A stretch of 64,000 bases of DNA from NCBI RefSeq assembly GCF_030811855.1, contig NZ_JAUSRN010000005.1, positions 248,001 to 312,000 on the forward strand, given 5' to 3'. Each line of letters starts with the position of its first letter. Within the stretch, counting starts at the first letter, position 1. Positions 1 to 8,732 of the stretch are shown here, piece after piece. The notes below the pieces were generated by a model. It did not search any database. It had not been told where the DNA came from and saw only the letters and a program-made list of their open reading frames with translations. The translations under genes and the position numbers were made by a program. This DNA comes from Variovorax paradoxus. GTDB lineage: Bacteria; Pseudomonadota; Gammaproteobacteria; Burkholderiales; Burkholderiaceae_C.

Positions 1-7
1 GCGCGGG

Positions 8-1044
<1,037 letters not shown>

Positions 1045-1045
<1 letters not shown>

Positions 1046-1884
1046 CACAGCGTCTTCTTCAGCTTGGGGTCGAGCAGGTCGCGCACGCCGTCGCCCAGCA
1101 GCTGCAGCGACAGCGCGGTGAAGATGATCGCGAGCCCCGGGAACAGCACCACCCAGAAGGCCTGGTGCGCATACTGCTGGCTGCCCGCGACCATGGTGCC
1201 CCACGTTGGAATTTCAGGCGGCACGCCGACGCCGAGGAACGAGAGCCCCGCCTCGGCCAGGATGGCGTAGGCGAAGATGAACGACACCTGCACGAGGATG
1301 GGCGACATCAGGTTCGGCAATATGTGCCGCCACAGGATGCGCGAGGTGCGCACGCCCAGGGCGCGAACAGCCTCCACGAACAGCAGCTCGCGCACCACCA
1401 GCGTCGAGGCCCGCACCACGCGCGCCACGCGCGGCGTGTACACCAGCACCAGTGCAAGCACGGTGTTGATGAGCGAAGGCCCCAGGATGGCGACGAGCGC
1501 AATGGCCAGCAGGATGTCGGGGAAGGACATCATCGCGTCGACCACGCGCATCAGCGGCGTGTCGAGCCGGCGGAAGAAGCCGGCCATGAGGCCCAGCACC
1601 GTGCCGGCGATCACCGAACCCAGCGCGGTGAGCGCGGCAATGGCGAGCGAGTAACGCGCGCCGTGCACGATGCGCGAGTACATATCGCGGCCGAGTTCGT
1701 CAGTGCCCAGCAGGTGCTCGGCACTCGGCCCTTTCAGGCGTTGCAGCACGGCCGTGTCGTTGGGGTCGATGGAGGCGAACAGCGGCGCGCCGATGGCGAG
1801 CACCGCAATCACCAGCAGCACCAGCGCGGAGACCATCACGATGCGACGGTGCATCAGCTGGCGGAGCATTCGGGGCATTTGCAT
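1045..1884 (-). CDS. Peptide-type ABC transporter permease (DppC family)
   Basis: A 279-residue inner-membrane permease with an N-terminal membrane segment (about residues 15-35), then a cluster of transmembrane helices and the ATPase-contacting loop of binding-protein-dependent permeases (region LGVRTSRILWRHILPN). The pattern LLGTDELGRDMYSRI after the first periplasmic segment is typical of DppC/OppC proteins. It should pair with the neighbouring DppB-type permease to form the membrane channel. It follows that gene by 9 bases and overlaps the ATPase start by 4 bases, so the unit is probably cotranscribed and coupled. Confidence 0.93.
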
Positions 1885-1893
1885 GGTGTTCTC

Positions 1894-2835
1894 TCAGACC
1901 TTCACGCGCGGATCGACGACGGCGTACAACAGGTCGATCGAGAAATTGATCAGCACGTAGATCGCCGCGATCACGAGCAGCGCGCCCTGGATCACCGGAT
2001 AGTCGCGCCGCAGCACCGCGCTCACGACCAGGTTGCCCACGCCTGGCAGGCCGAACACGGTCTCGGTGATGACGGCGCCGCCAATCATCAGCGCGACCGT
2101 GAGGCCGATCACCGTGACGATCGGCACCAGCGCGTTGCGCAGCGCGTGCTTGAGCACCACCGTGCTTTCGCTCAGGCCCTTGGAGCGCGCGGTGCGCACA
2201 TAGTCTTCGCCCAGCACGTCGAGCATCGAAGCCCGCGTGAAGCGGATGATGAGCGCCGAGTTCAGCAAGCCCAGCACCGTGGCCGGCAGCACCAGCGCAT
2301 GCAGCCGCTCGGCGAACGGCGCATCGGGCGCACCGTAGCCCGACACCGGAAACCACCCGAACGACACCGCAAAAATCTGGATCAGCACGATGCCGAGCCA
2401 GAAGCTCGGAATGCTGGCGCCGAGCATCGCGATGCCGGTGAAGAGCTGGTCGACCAGGCGACCGCGGAACACGGCCGAGACGATGCCGCAGGGCACGCCG
2501 ATCAACGCCGCGATGGCCACGGCCATCAGCGCGAGCAGCGTGGTCGGTTCGGCGCGTTCCCACAGCGCTTGCGTCACCGGCCGCTGCAGGAAGATGGAGG
2601 TGCCGAGGTTGCCCTGCAGAACTTCGCGCAGCCAGTAGCCAAACTGCACCGGCAGCGGCTTATCCAGGCCGTACTCTTTCTGCACTCGGGCGATGTCGAC
2701 CGCGGTGGCCTGGTCGCCCAGCAGCACCGAGACCGGATCGCCCGAGGCCGCGCGCGTGAGCACGAAAACGAGCACCGCCACGATGGCGAGCACGACGAGC
2801 ATGCCGGCGGCGCGCGAAGTGAGATAGCGAAACAT
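1894..2835 (-). CDS. Peptide-type ABC transporter permease (DppB family)
   Basis: A 313-residue permease starting MFRYLTSRAAGMLVVLAIV, with an N-terminal helix, a periplasmic stretch (residues about 35-100) and five further helices, as usual for DppB/OppB. The segment VRTARSKGLSESTVVLKHAL is the conserved cytoplasmic coupling loop. Length is normal for the family. It lies 30 bases after the stop of the binding-protein gene, so it is second in the unit. It forms a heterodimer with the DppC-type protein encoded next. Confidence 0.93.
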   Translation of the reverse strand: MFRYLTSRAAGMLVVLAIVAVLVFVLTRAASGDPVSVLLGDQATAVDIARVQKEYGLDKPLPVQFGYWLREVLQGNLGTSIFLQRPVTQALWERAEPTTLLALMAVAIAALIGVPCGIVSAVFRGRLVDQLFTGIAMLGASIPSFWLGIVLIQIFAVSFGWFPVSGYGAPDAPFAERLHALVLPATVLGLLNSALIIRFTRASMLDVLGEDYVRTARSKGLSESTVVLKHALRNALVPIVTVIGLTVALMIGGAVITETVFGLPGVGNLVVSAVLRRDYPVIQGALLVIAAIYVLINFSIDLLYAVVDPRVKV

Positions 2836-2865
2836 GAGTGGTTGGCTCCGTGGCGACCCGGGGGC

Positions 2866-4440
2866 CTACTTGATTCTTGCGTTCCAGAAGAACGGCCACG
2901 TCGCGGGCTGGTAGTTGTCCAGCGCCGGGCTCTTGGCCGAGAGGCCGTTGAACTTGCCGACGTTGATGTACGGCACTTCTTCATAGACCACCTGCTGCAC
3001 CTTGCCCCACAGCGCGCCGCGCTTGGCCGGGTCGCTCTCGACATTGAAGGCCTGCAGCGCCGACTTCTTGGCGGGCGAATCCCACCAGCCGGGCGCGCCG
3101 TCGCCGAGTTGGGGCGGCGAGAGCATCGGCTCGGGGAACTGGCCGGAGTGGGTCACGTAGATGTCCCACAGCTTCGGGTCGTTGCGGCGCTGCACCAGCG
3201 TGGCCCAGTCGACCACGTTCAGGTCGACCTTGAAGCCCGCGCGCTTCAGCTGCTCGGCCATCAGCAGCGACATGTTGTAGTGAAAGTCGTACTGGCGGCT
3301 GGTGAGCACGCGGATCGGCTCGCCCTTGTAGCCCGCCTTGGCCGCGGCCTCCTTGGCCTTGGCAGCGTTGCGCTCGTTGTAGAGCGTGGTGCCGGCGGTC
3401 GAATAGAACGGCGAGCCTTTGGGGAAGTGGTTGCCTTCGGCCACGAAGAAGCGTGTGTCGCCGAAGCCGGCCGCGAGCATCTCGCCTTCGCCGAGCGCCG
3501 ACTGGATCGCCTGGCGCAGGGCCTGGTTGGCAGCCACGCCTTCCTTGGTGTTGAGCACGAGATACGGAAAACCGAACGACGGCGTCATGATCGGCACGGT
3601 CTTGCCGCCGGACTTTTCAAGGCGCGGCAGGGCCTCGACCGGCAGCAGGTCGGCAAAGTCGTACTGGCCGGCCAAGGCGCCTTCGACGCGCGTGCTGGCA
3701 TTGGGCACCGGCACGAAGCGCAGCTCTTCGATGGCGGCTTCGCGCTTGCCGCCGTAGCCGCTTGCCGGCTCCTTGCGCGCCGCGTACTTGTCGAAGCGCG
3801 TGAGCAGCACGAACTGGTCGGGGCGGCGCTCCTTGAACTTGTAGGGGCCGGTGCCGACGAAATCCTTGAGCGGCGAAGCGATCGAGTCCTTCGCCATGAT
3901 GGCCGCCATGCCGCTGGGCAGCGCCAGCTGAGAAAGCAGCGGCGCATACGGCGCCTTCAGCACGATCTCCACGCCCAGCGGGCCCTTGGCCTTGAGGCTC
4001 TCGATCTCCTTGCCCACGGCCTTGCCGCGCGGCGACTGGTCCATCCAGCGCTGCAGGCTGGCCACCACGTCGTCGGCATTGAGTTCGCGGCCGTTGTGCA
4101 GCATCACGCCCTTGCGCAGGGTGATGGCGTAGCTCTTGCCGTCGGTAGAGATCTTGGGCATCGTCTCGGCCAGCATCGGCACCACGTTCCACTTGGCGTC
4201 GAAGGTGTAGAGCGTCTCGTATACGTGCTGCATGATGGTTCCGACCAGGTCGGCCGTGGAGGCCATCGGATCGAGCGTCTGCGGTTCGGCAACCATGGCC
4301 AGCGTGGCGAAGTTGCGCGCCCCCTGGGCATGCGCTTGCTGGTGAGGCAGCGCGGCACACAGTATCGCGAGCAGGGAAGCGCCCAGCAGGCTGCGCTTCG
4401 ACAGCTTCGGCAGGCGCTGGACAAGACCGGCGTGGGACAT
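2866..4440 (-). CDS. Periplasmic substrate-binding protein, SBP_bac_5 family
   Basis: A 524-residue secreted protein. The start is set at the ATG preceded by an AAGGAG-type ribosome site about six bases upstream. An upstream ATG at 4497 adds 19 residues and lacks that site. The N-terminus has a basic region, a hydrophobic core (SLLGASLLAILCAALP) and a likely signal peptidase site after AHA near residue 38. The body carries the family 5 pattern: VAEPQTLDPMASTAD near the mature N-terminus, then the HNGRELNADDVVASLQRW and FVGTGPYKFKE segments. It should capture a peptide or similar solute for the DppBCD-type transporter encoded downstream. It is the first gene of the unit, and its promoter should lie in 4441-4628, shared with divergent ridA. 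Confidence 0.92.
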   Translation of the reverse strand: MSHAGLVQRLPKLSKRSLLGASLLAILCAALPHQQAHAQGARNFATLAMVAEPQTLDPMASTADLVGTIMQHVYETLYTFDAKWNVVPMLAETMPKISTDGKSYAITLRKGVMLHNGRELNADDVVASLQRWMDQSPRGKAVGKEIESLKAKGPLGVEIVLKAPYAPLLSQLALPSGMAAIMAKDSIASPLKDFVGTGPYKFKERRPDQFVLLTRFDKYAARKEPASGYGGKREAAIEELRFVPVPNASTRVEGALAGQYDFADLLPVEALPRLEKSGGKTVPIMTPSFGFPYLVLNTKEGVAANQALRQAIQSALGEGEMLAAGFGDTRFFVAEGNHFPKGSPFYSTAGTTLYNERNAAKAKEAAAKAGYKGEPIRVLTSRQYDFHYNMSLLMAEQLKRAGFKVDLNVVDWATLVQRRNDPKLWDIYVTHSGQFPEPMLSPPQLGDGAPGWWDSPAKKSALQAFNVESDPAKRGALWGKVQQVVYEEVPYINVGKFNGLSAKSPALDNYQPATWPFFWNARIK

Positions 4441-4552
4441 GGGGACTCCTTCGTGGGGCAGGCAGTTTGTGAAAGAAATTTTCTCTTCGGCCTGCACTTT
4501 GAAGCACTATCCATGCCAAATCATCCGTGTAAACCCTTGGTTGAGGGCTATT

Positions 4553-4569
4553 CTGAAATAGATTTTCAG
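4553..4569. promoter_or_regulatory. Inverted repeat between divergent transporter and RidA genes
   Basis: Perfect 6-base arms (CTGAAA and TTTCAG) separated by 5 bases, in the AT-richer part of the divergent intergenic region about 60 bases upstream of the RidA start. Size and position fit an operator for a dimeric regulator, but no regulator gene is adjacent. This is a sequence observation with an inferred role. Confidence 0.3.
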
Positions 4570-4628
4570 ATTGGGCCGATACTTGCGATCCCTCTCTTCT
4601 TCCTTGTCCTCACTTCAGGAGTCCTCTC

Positions 4629-5015
4629 ATGCCGCTCGAATACCTCGGCGCCCCGCCCGTCGCCTCTGACCGCCAGGCACGTCCTTTCTCCCCGGCCGTG
4701 CGCGCCGGCGATTTCATCTACGTGTCGGGCCAGGTGCCTGCCAATGCCGAAGGCGAGATCGTGGTGGGCGGCATCGAGGCGCAGACGCGCCAAGTGATGG
4801 AAAACCTGAAAAAGGTGCTCGCGCTGGCCGGCGCCACGCTCGACGACGTCTGCAAGAGCACCGTCTGGCTGCAAGATGCACGCGACTTTGGTGCCTTCAA
4901 CCGCATCTACATGAGCTACTTCGGTGAAAACAAGCCAGCGCGCTCGACCACCGAAGCGCGGCTGATGGTCGACGCCAAGGTCGAGATCGACGTGGTGGCC
5001 TACAAGCCCAAGTAA
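4629..5015 (+). CDS. RidA family enamine/imine deaminase-like protein
   Basis: A 128-residue protein of the YjgF/YER057c/UK114 family. Family members hydrolyse reactive enamine/imine intermediates made by pyridoxal-phosphate enzymes, or act on related substrates. Typical features are the early segment FSPAVRAGDFIYVSGQVP, the helix region TRQVMENLKKVLALAGATLDDV and the end PARSTTEARLMVDAKVEIDVVA, which carries the arginine (PARST) that binds substrate carboxylate in RidA. CAGGAG lies seven bases before ATG. The protein is close to normal family length. It is divergent from the peptide-type transporter and may belong to an amino-acid catabolic context, but its own substrate is not predictable. 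Confidence 0.9.
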   Translation: MPLEYLGAPPVASDRQARPFSPAVRAGDFIYVSGQVPANAEGEIVVGGIEAQTRQVMENLKKVLALAGATLDDVCKSTVWLQDARDFGAFNRIYMSYFGENKPARSTTEARLMVDAKVEIDVVAYKPK

Positions 5016-5609
5016 CTACAGCAGCTCGGTCTTGCGCTGGATGATGCGCGAGACCAACCCGTATTCGACCGCCTCCGCCGCCGAGAGCCAGCGGTCGCGC
5101 TCGATGTCGGCCAGCACCACGTCGATCGGCTTGCCGGTCTCGCGCGCGATCTCATGCGCGATGCGATGCCGCGCCTTGATGATCTCCTGCGCCTGGATCG
5201 CGATGTCGGTCGCCTGCCCGCCCGCGCCGCCGCTGGGCTGGTGAATCAAGAAGCGCGTGTTGGGCAGGCACACGCGCCGCTCGCGGGGCACCGACAGGTA
5301 CAGGTGCGTGGCGGCGCTGCCGACCCAGCCGGTACCGATCATGTTCACCGGTGCGCTGATGAAACGCACGATGTCGTGGATGGCATCGCCCGACTCCAGG
5401 TGGCCGCCGGGCGAGCTCACGAGGATGTCGATGGGTTTTTCGGGGCTGTCGGCGTCCAGCGCGATGAGTCGGCGCGTCACGTCGGCGGCCACTGCGTCGG
5501 TGATGCTGCCGAAGATCAGCAGCGTGCGCGACTTGAAGGCTTTTTCTTCCAGGTAGGAATTGCGCGGCTCGGCCGTGGCCGCGGGTGGGGTGTCGTCGTC
5601 TGTTTGCAT
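5016..5609 (-). CDS. ClpP-like serine peptidase (divergent paralogue)
   Basis: A 197-residue protein with the ClpP fold signature and a readable triad: Ser98 (GWVGSAAT), His123 (FLIHQPSGG) and Asp172 (ERDRWLSAAEA). The C-terminal AAEAVEYGLV segment is typical of ClpP. The nucleophile neighbourhood is GSAATH instead of the ASMGA-like context of housekeeping ClpP, and the N-terminus lacks the usual processed leader. No clpX or lon is adjacent, so it is probably a second ClpP paralogue rather than the main one. No signal peptide or membrane segment is seen, so it should act in the cytoplasm. It ends immediately next to the convergent RidA gene. Confidence 0.8.
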   Translation of the reverse strand: MQTDDDTPPAATAEPRNSYLEEKAFKSRTLLIFGSITDAVAADVTRRLIALDADSPEKPIDILVSSPGGHLESGDAIHDIVRFISAPVNMIGTGWVGSAATHLYLSVPRERRVCLPNTRFLIHQPSGGAGGQATDIAIQAQEIIKARHRIAHEIARETGKPIDVVLADIERDRWLSAAEAVEYGLVSRIIQRKTELL

Positions 5610-5702
5610 GTGAAGAAGCGCTCCTCTGATTGAACGGCATCTTGCCGATCGGACGTACAGTTTCGCGACATTGCGGGGGCCGTGGCAAGCGGCAGCTGCA
5701 AC

Positions 5703-6380
5703 TCAGCCGGCGAGCCGCCCTGCCACCAGCTGCAGCACGCGATCGCAGCGCTTGGCAAGCTCCTGATCGTGCGTGACCATCACGAAGGCCGTGCGGTGCT
5801 TGTGCGCGAGTTCGATCATCAGCGCAAACACGGTGTCGGCCGTGTTGCGGTCTAGGTTGCCCGTGGGCTCGTCGGCCAGCACGCAAGCCGGCTGCGTGAC
5901 CAGCGCACGCGCAATGGCCACGCGCTGGCGCTCGCCGCCCGAGAGTTCGGCCGGCCGGTGGTGCAGGCGCTCGCCCAGGCCCACGCTTTCCAGGATCTTG
6001 GTGGCAGCAGCCGCCGCCTGCGCGGGTGCCATGCGCCGGATCTTGAGGGGCATCGCCACGTTGTCGAGCGCGCTGAACTCGGGCAGCAGGTGATGAAACT
6101 GGTAAACGAAACCCAGGTGCTCGTTGCGAAGCCGCCCCTGCTCGGCCGCGTCGGCATGCGCGATGTCCTTGCCGAGCAGCTCGACCCGGCCTGCGGTGGG
6201 GCCGTCGAGCCCGCCCATCAAGTGCAGCAGCGTGCTCTTGCCGGAGCCCGAGGCACCGACGATAGCCAGCGTTTCGCCGGCGCGCACATCCAGGTCGACG
6301 CCGTGCAGCACGGTGAGGTCGATGCGCCCTTCATGGAAGCGCTTGGTGAGGCCGCGGGCCTTGAGAACGACATCACTCAT
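5703..6380 (-). CDS. lolD: Lipoprotein-releasing system ATP-binding protein LolD
   Basis: A 225-residue ABC ATPase with Walker A (GASGSGKST), signature ([15 protein letters not shown]) and Walker B ([11 protein letters not shown]), plus the MacB/LolD-like start [14 protein letters not shown]. It should power extraction of outer-membrane lipoproteins from the inner membrane together with the permease encoded directly upstream. The start is the ATG at 6380, eight bases inside the end of the permease gene. The longer frame to 6470 runs through permease coding sequence and was rejected. Pairing with a LolC/E-type permease makes LolD much more likely than a macrolide or cell-division ATPase. Confidence 0.93.
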   Translation of the reverse strand: MSDVVLKARGLTKRFHEGRIDLTVLHGVDLDVRAGETLAIVGASGSGKSTLLHLMGGLDGPTAGRVELLGKDIAHADAAEQGRLRNEHLGFVYQFHHLLPEFSALDNVAMPLKIRRMAPAQAAAAATKILESVGLGERLHHRPAELSGGERQRVAIARALVTQPACVLADEPTGNLDRNTADTVFALMIELAHKHRTAFVMVTHDQELAKRCDRVLQLVAGRLAG

Positions 6381-7629
6381 AGCGCAGCGCCTCGGCGGGA
6401 TTGACGCGGCTGGCGCGCCAGCTCGGATACAGCGTGGCCAGGAAAGCCAGCACAAGGGAAATGATGGCAATCGGCATGATGTCGCTTCGCTGCGGATCGC
6501 TTGGCATCTTGCTGATCAGGTAGATGTCCTTCGGCAAAAAGCTGGCATGGAAGAGCCGCTCGAGCGCCGGCACGATCACGTCGATGTTGTAGGCAATGCC
6601 CAGCCCCAGCAGCAGCCCGGCCACGGTGCCAATCACGCCGACCATCGCGCCCTGCACCACGAAAATGCCCATGATGCTGCGCGGCGAACTGCCCAGCGTG
6701 CGCAGGATGGCGATGTCGGCGCGCTTGTCGGTCACGGTCATCACGAGCGTGGACACCAGGTTGAAGGCCGCCACCGCCACGATGAGCGTGAGGATGATGA
6801 ACATCATTCGCTTCTCGACCTGCACTGCCGCAAACCAGGTCTTGTTCTGGCGCGTCCAATCGCGAATGAGGAACTGGCCAGGCAGCGTGACGGCCATCTG
6901 GTCGGCCACATCGCGCGCCTCGTTCAGGTCCTTGAGCTTGATGCGGATGCCGGTGGGCCCGTCGAGCCGGAACACGCGCTGCGCATCTTCCTCGTGAATC
7001 ATGGCCAGTGCCGAGTCATACTCATAGTGGCCCGAATCGAAGGTGCCTACTACGGTGAACTGCTTGAGCCGCGGCACCACGCCCGCAGGCGTGACCTGCC
7101 CGCCCGGCGCCACCAGCGTGACCTGGTCGCCCGGCTGCACGAACAGCGAACGCGCCAGCTCGCCGCCGAGCACGATGCCGAACTGGCCCGGCACCAGCTT
7201 GTCGAGCGTGCCCTTCTGCGCCGTGGAGTCGATGTCGGTCACCTCGGGTTCGAGCTTGGGCACGATGCCGCGCACCAGCGTGCCCTTCATGTCTTCGCCG
7301 CGCGCAATGAGCGCCTGCGTGGCGATGAAGGGCGCGGCGCCGATCACCTCGGGGTTCTTGCGCGCGGCCGCCGTGATGGCGTCGATGTCGGGCAGTGCCT
7401 GGCCGTCGCGCGAAAGAATCTCGATGTGCGACACCACGCCGAGCATGCGATCGCGCACCTCTTTCTGGAAGCCGTTCATTACGCTGAGCACGATGATCAG
7501 CGCCGCCACCCCCAATGCGATGCCGAGCATCGATACGCCGGAGATGAAGGAGATGAAGCCGTTGCGCCGCGTCGCGCGGCCTGCGCGGGTATAGCGCCAG
7601 CCGAGCTGCAGTTCGTAAGGAAGTCGCAT
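6373..7629 (-). CDS. Lipoprotein-releasing ABC permease, LolC/LolE family
   Basis: A 418-residue inner-membrane permease: start [17 protein letters not shown], first helix about residues 25-50, a periplasmic domain of about 200 residues, then three C-terminal helices ending PAEALRYE. This is the MacB/FtsX-type layout of LolC and LolE, which transfer outer-membrane lipoproteins from the inner membrane to LolA. Only one such permease is encoded here, so it may work as a homodimer or partner a copy encoded elsewhere. Its stop overlaps the LolD start by 8 bases, supporting one complex. Confidence 0.92.
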   Translation of the reverse strand: MRLPYELQLGWRYTRAGRATRRNGFISFISGVSMLGIALGVAALIIVLSVMNGFQKEVRDRMLGVVSHIEILSRDGQALPDIDAITAAARKNPEVIGAAPFIATQALIARGEDMKGTLVRGIVPKLEPEVTDIDSTAQKGTLDKLVPGQFGIVLGGELARSLFVQPGDQVTLVAPGGQVTPAGVVPRLKQFTVVGTFDSGHYEYDSALAMIHEEDAQRVFRLDGPTGIRIKLKDLNEARDVADQMAVTLPGQFLIRDWTRQNKTWFAAVQVEKRMMFIILTLIVAVAAFNLVSTLVMTVTDKRADIAILRTLGSSPRSIMGIFVVQGAMVGVIGTVAGLLLGLGIAYNIDVIVPALERLFHASFLPKDIYLISKMPSDPQRSDIMPIAIISLVLAFLATLYPSWRASRVNPAEALRYE

Positions 7630-7763
7630 ATTTTCAGTGTGAGCTCAGCCAGGTGCACCCGCGGATCCGGCTTTGCCGGGCTGCCAAGTACGCCCCCCAA
7701 TGAAGAGATGCGCCAAAGGCGCTGCGAGGGGCTTTTCATCCTAGCATCCCGGACAATAGGGAA

Positions 7764-8732
7764 ATGGCCGAACCTCTCCCCCGTCATCTGTTGATTCCCT
7801 TTGCCGGCCGCGGTTCCCCGGCATGCCGCGCGACATGGCCCTCCCTCCGGCTGCCCAACCTCGAGGCCCTGCTCTCCCGCCTCTCACTGGCGGAGACCGA
7901 CACGCAGGACGAAAGCACGCGCTCACCGCCCCATGAACGGGCGCTCGCCAAGGCGCTGGGCATCTCGGCGGCCGACGGCTGCATTCCGTGGGCCGCGCTG
8001 GAAGCCAGGCAGGCCGGCATCGCCGAAGCGGGCGATCAAGAAGGCTGGGGCCTGGTCTCGCTGTGCAACTGGCAGGTGGGCATCGACGACGTGGTGCTGG
8101 GCGACCCGTCCGCGATCGAAATCGATGCCGCCGAATCGGCCGCGCTGCTGGCCGCCGCGCATCCTTTCTTCGAGGAAGACGGCATTGCCCTGCACCCCTC
8201 CGCGACGCCCGGCCGATGGTTGGCGCGCGCACCCATCTTCAACGGACTGGCCACGGCGTCCATCGACCGCGCGGTGGGCCATCCCATTTCGCAGTGGTCG
8301 CCTCTGGCCGAAGCGGCACGGCCGCTGCGCCGCCTCCAGAACGAAATGCAGATGCTGCTCTATACCCAGCGGGTGAACGATGACCGCGCCGCCCGCGGCG
8401 TGCCGCCGATCAATTCTTTCTGGCTCAGCGGCACCGGCGCGCTTCCGGCGGACATTCCCCCGGCCGACACGGCGCCGCCGACCGTGAGCGATGCGCTGCG
8501 CGTGGCCGCTTTGCGCGACGATGGCGCCGGCTGGGCCGAAGCGTGGCAGGCGCTCGATGCGAGCGCCATTGCCAGCCTGCTGGCCGACTACACGGCCGGC
8601 GCCGACATCACGCTCACGCTGTGCGGCGACCGCGCGGCGCAGTGCTATGCGGTGCAGCAGCGCGGACTGGTAGGCTGGGCCCGGAGCCTGTTCGACCGGC
8701 CGCGTGCCGCCAGCGTGCTCGAGGCCCTATGA
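7764..8732 (+). CDS. RpfE-type conserved protein encoded directly before recJ
   Basis: A 322-residue soluble protein with no signal peptide or clear membrane segment. It begins MAEPLPRHLLIPFAGRGSP and contains SLCNWQVGIDDVVLGDPSAI and GVPPINSFWLSGTGALP. This resembles the conserved family annotated as regulatory protein of RpfE type (some databases name relatives phosphoglycerate-mutase-like), found beside recJ in several beta- and gammaproteobacteria. The family name comes from the rpf cluster of Xanthomonas, and no biochemical activity is assumed. Its stop codon overlaps the recJ start (ATGA), indicating coupled expression. A GAP-type active-site motif or metal-binding pattern could not be identified by eye. 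Confidence 0.65.
   Translation: MAEPLPRHLLIPFAGRGSPACRATWPSLRLPNLEALLSRLSLAETDTQDESTRSPPHERALAKALGISAADGCIPWAALEARQAGIAEAGDQEGWGLVSLCNWQVGIDDVVLGDPSAIEIDAAESAALLAAAHPFFEEDGIALHPSATPGRWLARAPIFNGLATASIDRAVGHPISQWSPLAEAARPLRRLQNEMQMLLYTQRVNDDRAARGVPPINSFWLSGTGALPADIPPADTAPPTVSDALRVAALRDDGAGWAEAWQALDASAIASLLADYTAGADITLTLCGDRAAQCYAVQQRGLVGWARSLFDRPRAASVLEAL

Noticed and set aside
1165..4797. Very long plus-strand open frame (about 1210 codons) opposite the transporter genes
   Set aside because: Its translation is rich in His, Arg and Gln with no domain pattern. It is the high-GC antisense shadow of three well-supported permease and binding-protein genes.
6380..6470. Upstream extension of lolD by 30 residues
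   Set aside because: The added residues run through the end of the permease gene and do not resemble LolD. The ATG at 6380 gives the canonical start.
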